From contig CAVXCS010000005.1 in NCBI GenBank assembly GCA_963760375.1, positions 558,001-622,000 on the forward strand: a stretch of 64,000 nucleotides of DNA. Direction: 5' to 3'. Below, piece after piece: positions 9,439 to 18,313 of the stretch (positions are counted from its first letter, which is position 1; every line of letters begins with the position of its first letter). The notes under the pieces are model-generated. The model saw only the letters and a list, made by a program, of their open reading frames with translations. It did no database searches and had not been told where the DNA came from. The stretch comes from Pelagihabitans sp963760375. Its GTDB lineage: Bacteria > Bacteroidota > Bacteroidia > Flavobacteriales > Flavobacteriaceae. The translations under genes were made by a program, and so were the position numbers.

Positions 9439-11088
9439 TTATTTTTTTCCATTCCATCCGGGACCATGGACCACGCGACCGGAGTAGACCCCTGTGTGTT
9501 CCCCATCTTTCAGCACCTGCTGGCCATTCACAAATACATCCTTAACGCCAGTGGCATACTGGTGGGGCTTTTCGAAAGTGGCATTGTCCTTGATCTTGTC
9601 GGCGTCAAAAACTACGACATCGGCGAAGTAACCTGCCTTCAACGCGCCTCTTTTCTTTAGTTTTAGATTGGTGGCAGGCAGGGTTGTGAGCTTGTAAACA
9701 GCCTCTTCCAGGGGAATGACCTGCTCTTCGCGCACATATTTCCCCAAAAGTCGGGCAAAAGATCCGTAGGCCCTGGGATGTGTGCTTTGTTCGAGGAAAA
9801 TCCCTTCATTGGTGTACGATCCGGCATCGGAACAAATGCTCATATAGGGTAGGGCCAGTTTCTTTTTGATATTGTCTTCAGACATGGAAAAGTAAACCAC
9901 TTGGATGCGGCTATCGTCTTCATAGATGAGGTCGACCAAGGTCTCATTGGCTGTTTTATTCCTTTCCTCAGCCACTTCGGCAAGGGTTTTTCCGATGAGG
10001 TGCCTGAGCGCTTTGTTTCTGAACCCGACCAAAAGAATTTTGTCGGGGGGAACGTGAAAATCGATTTCGGCCATCATTTTTGCTCTTTGCTGCGGGTCCG
10101 AGATCAATTTCATGGTCGCGTCATGACCTCCTTCCTTTGCCCAGGCAGGAAGCACCACGTTGAGCCCTGTGGAACTTGCGTTATAGGTGTACATGTCGGT
10201 GGTGATGGGCAAGCCTTTCCTTCGTGCATCCTCCACCAAGCGTATCGCACTGTCAAGCAGCTGCCAATTCGCATTTCCCGAAGCTTTGAAGTGATAAATT
10301 TCTGCAGGAATATCGGCAGCTTCCGATATGGTGATCAATTCCCTTACTGCATCCAAGAGCCCGCCTTCCTCATCGCGAATATGGGAAATGTACATCCCAT
10401 CATATGCTGAGGCCACTTTGGCCAATTCAACGATTTCCTCGGTCTGTGCATGGCCACTGGGCACATAGATCAAGGAAGTGGAGAGTCCCACGGCGCCTTC
10501 CTCCATTGCCTCACGCATCAGTCGTTTCATGGTATCCATTTCCTGTTCCGTGGGGGGTCTGTTTTCATAGCCCATGACATATTCCCGCAAGGTGCCGTTA
10601 CCCACGAAGGAGGACACATTGGTAGAGATGCCCTTCTTTTCCAGAAAGGCGAGGTATTCCCCAAGACTGGTCCAGGAAACATCATATTTGATATCGTCCT
10701 GACCTTCCTTCATTTCCTTTTTCATCTCCTTGTTCAAGGGTCCCATCGAATGGCCCTCTCCCATCACTTCCAAAGTAACCCCTTGGCGGATATCGCCCTG
10801 GGAACGGCCATCTTCGATGAGCGATTCATTGGCCCAACTGAGCATATTGATAAAACCCGGTGCCACTGTGAGTCCGGTTGCATCGATTTCCAAATTGCCT
10901 TTGGCATCGTTCAATTTTCCGATGGCGGCGATGGTGTCGGCATTGATGCCGACATCGCCAAGGAACGATTTAGAACCGGAGCCATCGACGATGGTTCCGT
11001 TTTTGATGAGCACGTCATAGGTGACCTGCTTCGAGCAGCCCGTTAAAAGGCAGCAAAGCAGGAAGGGGATATAAATTGTCGTTTTCAT
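9439..11088 (-). CDS. D-aminoacylase-like amidohydrolase lipoprotein lacking the HxH metal motif
   Basis: A 549-residue protein starting at the ATG at 11088 (MKTTIYIPFL), with a lipobox LLTGC (Cys18). The overall pattern is that of N-acyl-D-amino-acid deacylase: APGFI at 76-80, SHIRDEEGG, EIYHFKASG (a Lys in the position often carboxylated), SICSDAGSY and HPRAYGSFARLLGKYVREE. However, where active members read PGFIDxHxH this protein reads PGFINMLSW, so both His ligands are replaced (Leu83, Trp85). It may use a single metal, have another activity, or be non-catalytic. It lies 29 nt after the Nramp-like gene. An upstream in-frame TTG/ATG extension to 11121 would overlap that gene and is rejected. 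Confidence 0.78.
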   Translation of the reverse strand: MKTTIYIPFLLCCLLTGCSKQVTYDVLIKNGTIVDGSGSKSFLGDVGINADTIAAIGKLNDAKGNLEIDATGLTVAPGFINMLSWANESLIEDGRSQGDIRQGVTLEVMGEGHSMGPLNKEMKKEMKEGQDDIKYDVSWTSLGEYLAFLEKKGISTNVSSFVGNGTLREYVMGYENRPPTEQEMDTMKRLMREAMEEGAVGLSTSLIYVPSGHAQTEEIVELAKVASAYDGMYISHIRDEEGGLLDAVRELITISEAADIPAEIYHFKASGNANWQLLDSAIRLVEDARRKGLPITTDMYTYNASSTGLNVVLPAWAKEGGHDATMKLISDPQQRAKMMAEIDFHVPPDKILLVGFRNKALRHLIGKTLAEVAEERNKTANETLVDLIYEDDSRIQVVYFSMSEDNIKKKLALPYMSICSDAGSYTNEGIFLEQSTHPRAYGSFARLLGKYVREEQVIPLEEAVYKLTTLPATNLKLKKRGALKAGYFADVVVFDADKIKDNATFEKPHQYATGVKDVFVNGQQVLKDGEHTGVYSGRVVHGPGWNGKK

Positions 11089-11117
11089 CTTTATTGATTT
11101 ATGTGTAAAGGAGAATG

Positions 11118-12479
11118 TCATTGTCCGAATAATTTAAAGACCCCAAGTATGCCGACAGCCAAAATACTTAAAATACTCAGCCAAAGTACCAGGTCATAAT
11201 ATACACCGGGCTTAAAATTTGGATTGAGCCTTTTATACCTGAATTGGAGCACTGCATAGACCACCAGGAACAACAAAAATGAACCTACTATTCCGCCCGA
11301 AATGACCATCATCACGGGCAACTTAATAAACACGAACAACAATGCCCAAAGCATGGGAAGGACCCATGCAAAAATGGCCACCGTTTTTTTTCGACTCTTA
11401 AAATTGGAAAAATCGATCCAGCCCAACTGCCCGAAAATATCGGATGCTTGTCTGGTCCAAGCCGCCAAGGCCGCAAAAAGGGTCGAAAACAAGGTGATGA
11501 AGGCCCCGATCAAAAAGGCGGTTTTGGCCAAGGGCCCCAGCGATTCGGTATACATGGCGGAAAGGGTTTCGACCATGGCGTATCCTTCTGGGATATTGCC
11601 CTGGGCATGGAGTACTGCAGCGCCCAACAAATAAAAGGCGGCGGTCACCGTGGTATAGATTAGCATGGCGAAAATGGCATCCAATTTCATGACTTTGATC
11701 CAGCCGGCCGCCCGTTCTTTCCAGGCATCCGATCCATCGTTTTTGCCGGCGTAGGAGGCGTAGCCCTTTTCAAGGCACCAATAATTGTAGTGGATGATTT
11801 CATCGCCCCCAACGCCCGTGATGCCGAAGGCGCCAAAGGCAACGGCCAAAGATTCTTTCGGCAGATCGAACTGTAGCCCGCTCCAAATATCGGCCCAATC
11901 GATTTGAAAGGGGGTAAAACTCAAAAAATATAGGGAAGCAAAAGTGAACAAGGTAAAAATACCGATCATGGCCAAGGACAGTCGTTCGATATACCCATAA
12001 TATCCCCGATACACCATCAGGGCGACCACGGTGGCGATGCCAAAAGCATATAATGGAATACTGATCGAAGGACCGATAATATTCAAGATTATGGCCACCC
12101 CACCCACAATTCCCCCTACCTGTAAGAGCTTGATCACCATGACCATCAAAACGGTCCAAACCGACCATTTTGCCTGCCCAAAACGGGGGCCGGGCAGTTG
12201 GTTGAAGGCCTGCATGGCCGTTTCTCCCGTTAGGATGGTATGCTTTCCGAATTCCAATTGAACGGCCACCTTCACCATACAGCTTACGATGATCACCCAA
12301 AATGTGATAAAACCCGCTTTGGCCCCCAAGGTAGTGGTGGCGATAAGTTCCCCGGAGCCCACTATGGATGCAGATAGAATAAAACTGGGCCCCAAAAATT
12401 TAAACCTGCCTTTTAAAGTGGTGGGTGGCGTTTTGGTTTTATCGGGCGACAGCACATAGGGATCGATGGGTTCGGACAT
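11118..12479 (-). CDS. Nramp-family-like transporter with non-canonical substrate motifs
   Basis: A 453-residue protein with about eleven predicted membrane helices and an overall match to the Nramp (MntH) family: LGPSFILSAS in helix 1, LLQVGGIVGG and GAFITLFSTLFAALAAWTRQ. The two metal-coordinating motifs of true Nramp transporters are not present. The helix-1 DPGN is GSGE (residues 41-44), and the helix-6 MPH region reads GVGGDEIIHYN (Asp226, Glu227). It therefore belongs to a divergent Nramp-related clade whose substrate may not be Mn/Fe. It is embedded in a catabolic-looking operon (TIM-barrel isomerase 21 nt upstream, D-aminoacylase-like gene 29 nt downstream), so import of an organic or chelated substrate is worth considering. 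Confidence 0.8.
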   Translation of the reverse strand: MSEPIDPYVLSPDKTKTPPTTLKGRFKFLGPSFILSASIVGSGELIATTTLGAKAGFITFWVIIVSCMVKVAVQLEFGKHTILTGETAMQAFNQLPGPRFGQAKWSVWTVLMVMVIKLLQVGGIVGGVAIILNIIGPSISIPLYAFGIATVVALMVYRGYYGYIERLSLAMIGIFTLFTFASLYFLSFTPFQIDWADIWSGLQFDLPKESLAVAFGAFGITGVGGDEIIHYNYWCLEKGYASYAGKNDGSDAWKERAAGWIKVMKLDAIFAMLIYTTVTAAFYLLGAAVLHAQGNIPEGYAMVETLSAMYTESLGPLAKTAFLIGAFITLFSTLFAALAAWTRQASDIFGQLGWIDFSNFKSRKKTVAIFAWVLPMLWALLFVFIKLPVMMVISGGIVGSFLLFLVVYAVLQFRYKRLNPNFKPGVYYDLVLWLSILSILAVGILGVFKLFGQ

Positions 12480-12500
12480 TGATTGGTCTTGATATGGGCC

Positions 12501-13337
12501 TTACAACGAGGCCAGGTATTTTAGGTTGTGTTTCATGCTGTCCAATGGCGTGCTCGCATATTCTTCCTGTTCAATAAAGATATGCTTTACCCCGGAAGCT
12601 TGTTGAAGCGCCATCATGGCCCGAATATCCAGCCCGCCCTTACCGAATTCGGTACTTTCTTTTTTGGTCATATCCATATCCTTGAGGTGCCATAAAGGAA
12701 AACGCCCCGGATATCTGTTAAAGTAATCCTTGGGGTCTTTTCCGGCCACGATTACCCACCCCAGATCGAGTTCCATATGCACCAGTTCGGCCTCGGTATT
12801 ATCCAGAAGCAAGTCGAACAAAACTTGTCCGTTATCCGATTCGAACTCGTATTCATGGTTGTGGTACCCGAATTTTAGGCCCAATTTTTTGCAAGATTCC
12901 CCTGCTTCATTGAATTTTTCAGCTACTTTTTTATAGTTGTCCATCGTTTGACCGCTGCTTGGCATGGAAGAGCAGATCAAATATTCCTGTCCCGAAGCGA
13001 CCGCTTCTTCCATGGTCGTTTGGAAATTGTCGTCCAAAGCCACGTGACCGCTGGTTAGTTTCATGCCCAAATCATCACAGACTTGTTTCATTTCGATGGG
13101 CGAAAGACCATAATAGAGGCCTTTTTTACTTCTCGCCGATTCTATTTCCTTAAAGCCTATGGCTGCGATCTGTTTTAGGGTGCCCACGGCATCCTTGGCC
13201 ATTTCGTCTCTAAAACTATAGAGCTGTACACCAAATTTTTGGGGGCTTACCGAACCGAAAAGATCCGAGGGCAGCAATACGCTTCCCAAAACCAATGCGC
13301 CTGAATATTTTATGAAATCCCTTCTTCTATTTGTCAT
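12501..13337 (-). CDS. sugar phosphate isomerase/epimerase-type TIM-barrel protein, Tat-exported
   Basis: A 278-residue protein of the xylose-isomerase-like TIM-barrel superfamily. The N-terminus RRRDFIKYSG followed by a hydrophobic stretch is a Tat signal. Family features include KFGVQLYSFRD near residue 34, FKEIESA, KFGYHNHEYEF (a metal-site His/Glu region), ELDLGWV and HLKDMD, ending with HIFIEQEEY. Exported members are frequent in Bacteroidota sugar-catabolic clusters; the substrate is unknown. The gene starts 5 nt after the DUF3500 stop and ends 21 nt before the Nramp-like gene, so tight co-transcription is likely. Confidence 0.83.
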   Translation of the reverse strand: MTNRRRDFIKYSGALVLGSVLLPSDLFGSVSPQKFGVQLYSFRDEMAKDAVGTLKQIAAIGFKEIESARSKKGLYYGLSPIEMKQVCDDLGMKLTSGHVALDDNFQTTMEEAVASGQEYLICSSMPSSGQTMDNYKKVAEKFNEAGESCKKLGLKFGYHNHEYEFESDNGQVLFDLLLDNTEAELVHMELDLGWVIVAGKDPKDYFNRYPGRFPLWHLKDMDMTKKESTEFGKGGLDIRAMMALQQASGVKHIFIEQEEYASTPLDSMKHNLKYLASL

Positions 13338-13342
13338 CTATC

Positions 13343-14371
13343 CTAGTTTTGTTGTTGGTGTTGGGTGCTATAGTGGGCTTGCAAAAGGTCTTCGGCGTAG
13401 TCATTGCCAAGGTCCCTGACAACGGTGTGCACATGGTTCGCGTTGTTCTGGATATTATCATATTCGATCAGCAACATGGGCCCATGGATGCGATAATATT
13501 GGGCGATGCCCTCCTGTTGCCCCCCTGCCCATGCGAAGCTTAGGTTTTCCAAACCCGCTTTTATGATTTTGGCCCTAAAGGTTTCTGAAAATTCGAAGAT
13601 GTAATTACCGATGTACACATTCAGCAAATCCATGAAAATATTTTTTTGGACATCGTTCAAATCACCATAACCGATTCCGATCTTCTCTACGCCTTCCACT
13701 TTTCTTTTGTTCTCGGTAATGATTTCGGCAGGCGCTTCATCCGAGAATTTGGCCAGCTTGAGTTGGTCGGCGCTCAGTGAATTGACAAGGGCGAACCCCA
13801 ATTCCGACTCCTTTTTCAGCACCTGCTTGCCACGTTGCAGGTCAATTCTTACAATTGCGGGATTGGTCCCCATGAAGGAGGGTGTGGCCGAAACGATCTT
13901 GCCTTGATCGGAGGTGAAGTTCATGGAAAGATGATGCCCTTCGAACCGCCACCCCCAGGGCTCGGTCGATGAAGGAGTGCCGAATATGCAGAAATGATAG
14001 TTCAAGGGATCCCGTATGGTTCCATCCGGCATGTGAAATCCGGCCTCTTCGATGACGAGCAATACTTTTTCAAGCTCCCTGATATCTTGCGCCTTTGCAT
14101 AGCCTTCTTTACTTAAGGAAGCTTTTAATAGATCTAGTGCAGCTTGTTTCTGTGTCTCGTTGAAGTCGTGAAAGGTAGGTCCTTTGCGTATCACGGGGAT
14201 GTAGTTCATGTTGAAGCGTTCGGCATCTTCCAACGAAAAAGTTGCCGCTGCCCTCAATTCATTGGATAAGGTGCCAAGAAAGGCATTTGCCTTTTCGGAA
14301 AGATCTTGGGCCCCTATTTTTGCCAGGAACAGAAGACATGTGGCGAGCAATACTGTTTTTATGGGATTCAT
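13343..14371 (-). CDS. DUF3500-domain exported protein
   Basis: A 342-residue protein with a signal peptide (ends KIGAQ, about residue 21). It matches the DUF3500 family: RKGPTFHDFNETQK, EPWGWRFEGHHLSMNFT with a His pair, and a C-terminal WAGGQQEG and RIHGPMLLIEYDN. The conserved His and aromatic residues suggest an enzyme or ligand binder, but no function is established for the family. It is co-directional with, and 5 nt from, the isomerase gene and lies 57 nt after the broken TolB-like gene, placing it in the nine-gene minus-strand run. Confidence 0.85.
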   Translation of the reverse strand: MNPIKTVLLATCLLFLAKIGAQDLSEKANAFLGTLSNELRAAATFSLEDAERFNMNYIPVIRKGPTFHDFNETQKQAALDLLKASLSKEGYAKAQDIRELEKVLLVIEEAGFHMPDGTIRDPLNYHFCIFGTPSSTEPWGWRFEGHHLSMNFTSDQGKIVSATPSFMGTNPAIVRIDLQRGKQVLKKESELGFALVNSLSADQLKLAKFSDEAPAEIITENKRKVEGVEKIGIGYGDLNDVQKNIFMDLLNVYIGNYIFEFSETFRAKIIKAGLENLSFAWAGGQQEGIAQYYRIHGPMLLIEYDNIQNNANHVHTVVRDLGNDYAEDLLQAHYSTQHQQQN

Positions 14372-14428
14372 TGTTATTCGATTAGGTGTTGGTTTGTATA
14401 TGGTTAAAAACTATTCGTGAACAAAGGA

Positions 14429-15918
14429 TTATTTCAATCTATAACTTACAAAGGCGACCCGCTCACTATCGGGCGACCATGAGGGCACATTTATGGTGCC
14501 TTGCCCCCCAAAGAGCTTGGCCATGACCTTAATTTCCTTGGTTTCGAGATCCATCAAACGCAACATCACATCTTTGTTGGGTGGATGGCTGCCAGAGGGC
14601 ACGTCGGTGTTGAACGATACGTACACGATCCATTTTCCATCGGGCGAGGGGTGGGCGAACCAATCGTTATATTCGTCGGTCGTAATCTGTTCCTGATCGC
14701 TGCCATTGGGTTTCATCCGCCAGATCTGCATGGTCCCGGTCCGGTTTGAGTTAAAGTAGATGTATTTGCCATCAGGGGAATAATCCGGGCCGTCATCCAA
14801 GCCTTCCGCCGTCGTGAGCCTGATTTCTTTTCCACCGCCCGTAGGAATGGTATAGATGTCGTAATTCCCGTTCCGCTCGGCACAATAGGCCAGGTTTTTT
14901 CCATCCGGTGACCAACCATGCCAATAGGAGGGACCAAGGGGCGTAATTTTTTTGGGAACCCCACCCGCTATAGGGAGGGTGTAAATCAGCGATTTTCCGA
15001 TCTCTGTCTGATCACTGATCACCATTTGGGTCCCATCGGGCGAAATTCCATGGTCGTTATTGATCCGTTTTGCGAAATCTGTGGGAATCAATTGGGGTTG
15101 TCCGCCAGTAGCAGGTATTTTGTACAACAATCCACCGCTATTATAGATCAGGGATTTACCATCGGGAGTCCAGTTAGGGGCCTCCAAGTGGCTTTGGGTA
15201 TGGTATACCACCTTTCTGTCAAAGGAACTGATGGGGATGGTTTCCAAAGTGCTTTCCACTTTTTTGAGCGAATCGGGTATTTGGGAAATCGTTTCCAGTA
15301 CCACATGTGAAAATTTGGCTGTTTCAATAATTTCGGCATTGTGGGAACATACCCCAAGACCTATGTAATATGGATCCTTGAAAGGCAATTTGAAGGAGCC
15401 TCCGGAGGAGACCAATTTGCCATCGGCCAATGCCAGGCTCATCGATAGGTAGTCCCCTTCTTTCTCAATTCGAATCCGTTTTGGCCTGGCAATATTGGAT
15501 TGTACTTCCCTGGTGGGGCCGCCCGTAACTTCCCTGTATTGGATGGAGGTGAGTCCGTCCCCATGAACAACGGCATCGGCATAGGCCGAATTCGGTTCCA
15601 AGCCCTGCCGAATGATAAGACATGCCTTTCGATGGGGATCCCCCCTTCACTGATCCATTCTATATCGGCTGCCAAGGAAACGTTTCCGGACATTTTTTTC
15701 CATACAAAATGGAACTCATCGGTATCGAACCACATATTCGTGCCACTGCCGGAAACGGCATAGCTGCTATCCGCGGGACTGTATTGCAACGACCCGGCCT
15801 GTTTTACCGGACCAATATCCCCGTTTCCCTCAAAATACCCTAAATCGGGGGCGTTTTTGCATGCGAAATAGCCTAAAAAAAGTGCTGCAAGCACATAATA
15901 TTTGATTTGCGATTTCAT
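14429..15918 (-). pseudogene. TolB-like WD40/PD40 propeller protein, frameshifted at a C6 run
   Basis: Two overlapping frames form one gene. The N-terminal part (from the ATG at 15918) has a signal/lipobox-like start (LFLGYFACKN) and a beta-sandwich domain; the C-terminal part (reading to 14429) has at least five PD40 propeller repeats such as WSPDGKNLAY, YSPDGKYIYF and PSPDGKWIVY. Adding one base to the run of six C at 15640-15645 (G on the coding strand) restores the join GGDPHRKACLIIRQGLEPN and gives one product of about 496 residues. Either a real inactivating deletion or a sequencing undercall explains this; the intact downstream frame favours a recent or artefactual event. It is the first gene of the minus-strand run. 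Confidence 0.85.
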
Positions 15919-16069
15919 TTTGCAAGATAAAGATTAGTCACCGCAATCGGTTCTAAATGCAATAGGAAGGATTTTGGTACTTAAATGTAACCAAAATTTC
16001 CTTAATCCGTACTATAAGAAGCCACGGAATGGCCGTGTGTTATCATTTGATGTGGGCACAACAAAAATA

Positions 16070-16099
16070 TTTGCCTAAAGCGGGGTATTCGTACTTTTG
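16070..16099 (+). promoter_or_regulatory. Bacteroidota-type promoter of mazG
   Basis: TTTG at 16070-16073, an 18-nt spacer, then TACTTTTG at 16092-16099. This matches the Bacteroidota consensus TTTG/TAnnTTTG at -33/-7. Transcription would begin at about 16103, roughly a dozen bases before the mazG ATG at 16115. Confidence 0.65.
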
Positions 16100-16114
16100 T
16101 TAAAAACAATATTC

Positions 16115-16891
16115 ATGAACACAAGGGAAGCCCAATTAAAAGCTTTTGATCGATTGCTCACCATTATGGATGAACTTCGTGCCCAATGCCCATGGGACAA
16201 GAAACAGACCATGGAGACCCTTAGGCATCTGACGATCGAGGAGACCTATGAATTGGGCGATGCCATTCTTGACAATGATTTGCAGGAAGTTAAAAAGGAG
16301 TTGGGGGATGTTTTACTGCATTTGGTATTTTATGCCAAAATAGGAAGTGAGACCGATGCTTTTGATATTGGTGATGTGTGCAATACGATCTGTGACAAGC
16401 TTGTTCACAGACATCCTCATATTTATGGAGATGTAATCGTGGCCGACGAGGAAGAGGTGAAGCGCAACTGGGAAAACTTAAAACTGAAAGAGGGAAAAAA
16501 AAGTGTTTTGGAAGGCGTTCCGCAAGGTCTGCCCGCTTTGGTGAAAGCCAATCGTATTCAGGACAAAGTCGCCGGCGTCGGCTTCGATTGGGAGCAACCC
16601 GAACAGGTTTGGGCGAAAGTCCAGGAAGAATTACAGGAACTGCAACTGGAAATCAATCAGGGCAATTCCGAAAAAATGGAAGCGGAATATGGCGATGTGC
16701 TGTTTTCAATGGTGAATTACGCCCGATTTTTGAAAATCGATCCGGAAAACGCCCTGGAGCGTACCAATAAAAAATTCATCAAACGGTTTTCACATTTGGA
16801 AAAAAAGGCCAAAGAATTGGGGAAATCCTTAAAAGAAATGACACTGGCGGAGATGGACGTATTCTGGAACGAGGCCAAATCAATACCTTAA
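16115..16891 (+). CDS. mazG: nucleoside triphosphate pyrophosphohydrolase MazG
   Basis: A 258-residue protein with the tandem MazG domains typical of the long form. The first contains CPWDKKQT and EETYELGDAI (metal-binding Glu pair); the second contains NRIQDKVAGVGFDW and AEYGDVLFSMVNYARF. It hydrolyses NTPs and dNTPs to monophosphate and pyrophosphate, acting as a house-cleaning enzyme. The ATG at 16115 is preferred over an upstream in-frame TTG at 16097 because that TTG lies inside the promoter -7 motif and the protein family starts at the REAQLKAFDRLL region. Confidence 0.93.
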   Translation: MNTREAQLKAFDRLLTIMDELRAQCPWDKKQTMETLRHLTIEETYELGDAILDNDLQEVKKELGDVLLHLVFYAKIGSETDAFDIGDVCNTICDKLVHRHPHIYGDVIVADEEEVKRNWENLKLKEGKKSVLEGVPQGLPALVKANRIQDKVAGVGFDWEQPEQVWAKVQEELQELQLEINQGNSEKMEAEYGDVLFSMVNYARFLKIDPENALERTNKKFIKRFSHLEKKAKELGKSLKEMTLAEMDVFWNEAKSIP

Positions 16892-16945
16892 TACCGGTCT
16901 CTTTTGAGCTATTATTGAAATTTCAACAAGCAGCTTCACCCGGAT

Positions 16946-17446
16946 TTATTTATCGGCCGGCACGAATTTCAGGGCAACCCCATTGATGCAATGTCTTTTT
17001 CCGGTGGTGTTGGGGCCGTCATCGAAAACATGGCCCAAATGGCCCCCGCAAACCGCACAATGTTCCTCGGTACGTTTGTATCCAATCTTGTAGTCGACAT
17101 CATAGGCGACATTCCCCGGTATTTCCCTGTCAAAACTTGGCCAACCGGTGCCTGAATCGAATTTATGTTCGCTCTTGAACAGGGCAGTGCCACAGGCGGC
17201 ACAAACGTAAACCCCCTTTTGCTTGTTATCGAGCAGCTCACTTGAGAACGGATTCTCGGTCGCCGCCTCCCGAAGCACATAATACTGCTCTGCCGTCAAC
17301 TGCTTCTTCCATTCCGCTTCCGTTTTGTTCACTTTATAAGGTGATTCCGACGCATCGGATTTTTCCACCGCCATTTCCTTGTTCTGTGAATTCCCCTTGC
17401 ATCCCGCCAAAACGATGCAGAATACCAATACCACTTTCTTGTTCAT
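16946..17446 (-). CDS. msrB: peptide-methionine (R)-S-oxide reductase MsrB, lipoprotein form
   Basis: A 166-residue protein with lipobox VLAGC (Cys16), so it is probably anchored in the envelope. The MsrB domain shows the structural zinc site Cys82/Cys85 and Cys130/Cys133, GTGWPSF at 99-105 and the catalytic Cys153 in RHCINGVALKF. It repairs methionine-R-sulfoxide in proteins. The start is set at the ATG at 17446, which gives a clean lipoprotein signal; the frame is open upstream but that part has no signal-like character and overlaps the terminator of the next gene. Confidence 0.92.
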   Translation of the reverse strand: MNKKVVLVFCIVLAGCKGNSQNKEMAVEKSDASESPYKVNKTEAEWKKQLTAEQYYVLREAATENPFSSELLDNKQKGVYVCAACGTALFKSEHKFDSGTGWPSFDREIPGNVAYDVDYKIGYKRTEEHCAVCGGHLGHVFDDGPNTTGKRHCINGVALKFVPADK

Positions 17447-17512
17447 CCCAATTTTTTTTGTTTTGTCGCCACCCATTCGGGTTCCTTTCAAAGGTATTCC
17501 CTTTTTATCATC

Positions 17513-17545
17513 AAAAAAACCCTGTCCGCGATATGCGGCCAGGGC
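17513..17545 (-). terminator. rho-independent terminator after the collagen-like lipoprotein gene
   Basis: A hairpin with arms CCCTGtCCGC and GCGGcCAGGG (17520-17544) followed, on the minus strand, by a run of seven T. It lies between the stop of the 17573-18130 gene and the msrB start and so separates the two transcripts. Confidence 0.75.
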
Positions 17546-17572
17546 TACTTCGATTTTTAGCAAGAAAATGGG

Positions 17573-18130
17573 TCAGTCCAACTTAATTTTTTGCACTTCA
17601 TTTTCTTTCACGCCCAAGGCCTGCATCACCGATTCGATGTTTGATTTATCCAATTTTGAACCCACCCCGAACTCTGCCGGCAATACGGCAATTCGAAAAA
17701 CCTGATTGTCGGTGTCCCCGGCTGGCAGGGTTGCCAAGTCGAAATCGGCTTCAAGGAAGAGGCTTACATCAAAAAAGGTGTAGTCGTAATTGTATTGCAA
17801 CAAGCCTTGACCCAAAATCCTGGTTTGCGGCATCAACCGCCATATGTCCACGGGATCTGAATTGCTATCGGTGGTTTGGTCCCATAGCAAGTATACCAGT
17901 ACCACATCGGTTTCGAATACTTCAACGGTCTGTGGAAATTCGAAGAAAATCGAATAATCGTTCTCCGGGGTAAAATCGCCCTCTATGTCGATCACCTTGC
18001 CCAGAATATTGATGCCATCCTGGCCGTCAAGGCCATCAAAACCATCAAAACCCGGAGGTCCTTGAGGCCCTTCGCAAGAAATAAAAAACAGCGTTAAGAA
18101 CGCGCCTAAAATAAGTGTTGCTTTTTTCAT
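17573..18130 (-). CDS. lipoprotein with a short collagen-like segment, function unknown
   Basis: A 185-residue protein with lipobox FFISC (Cys19). Straight after it comes a run of Gly-X-Y triplets (GPQGPPGFDGFDGLDGQDG, residues 21-39), which is collagen-like but short. The rest (for example FPQTVEVFETDVVLVYLLW) is a beta-rich domain of a type I do not recognise by name. It is probably a surface or periplasmic lipoprotein. Similar small GxY-bearing lipoproteins are common in Flavobacteriia; no role is established. It is transcribed alone, divergently from glgE. Confidence 0.72.
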   Translation of the reverse strand: MKKATLILGAFLTLFFISCEGPQGPPGFDGFDGLDGQDGINILGKVIDIEGDFTPENDYSIFFEFPQTVEVFETDVVLVYLLWDQTTDSNSDPVDIWRLMPQTRILGQGLLQYNYDYTFFDVSLFLEADFDLATLPAGDTDNQVFRIAVLPAEFGVGSKLDKSNIESVMQALGVKENEVQKIKLD

Positions 18131-18313
18131 AAGTATGAATTTAGTGAATTGGTGCCGATTAGATTCGGTATCTATCCCAATTTGTTTTCAAAAAGCGTTC
18201 CAAAATTAATTTATGACAAAAAATTAGTGCTGTCAATCCCGAAAATTATGATTCAAAGTATCCCATATTTGGGTTATTTTCCTATTTTTAACAAAACCAA
18301 TCAATCAATAATT

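Noticed and set aside
17446..17563. Longer start for msrB at 17563
   Set aside because: It would run through the terminator hairpin of the neighbouring gene and place the lipobox far inside the protein.
18149..18313. N-terminal extension of glgE to 18149
   Set aside because: The stretch is AT-rich, unlike the GlgE family start, and is better read as the divergent promoter region.
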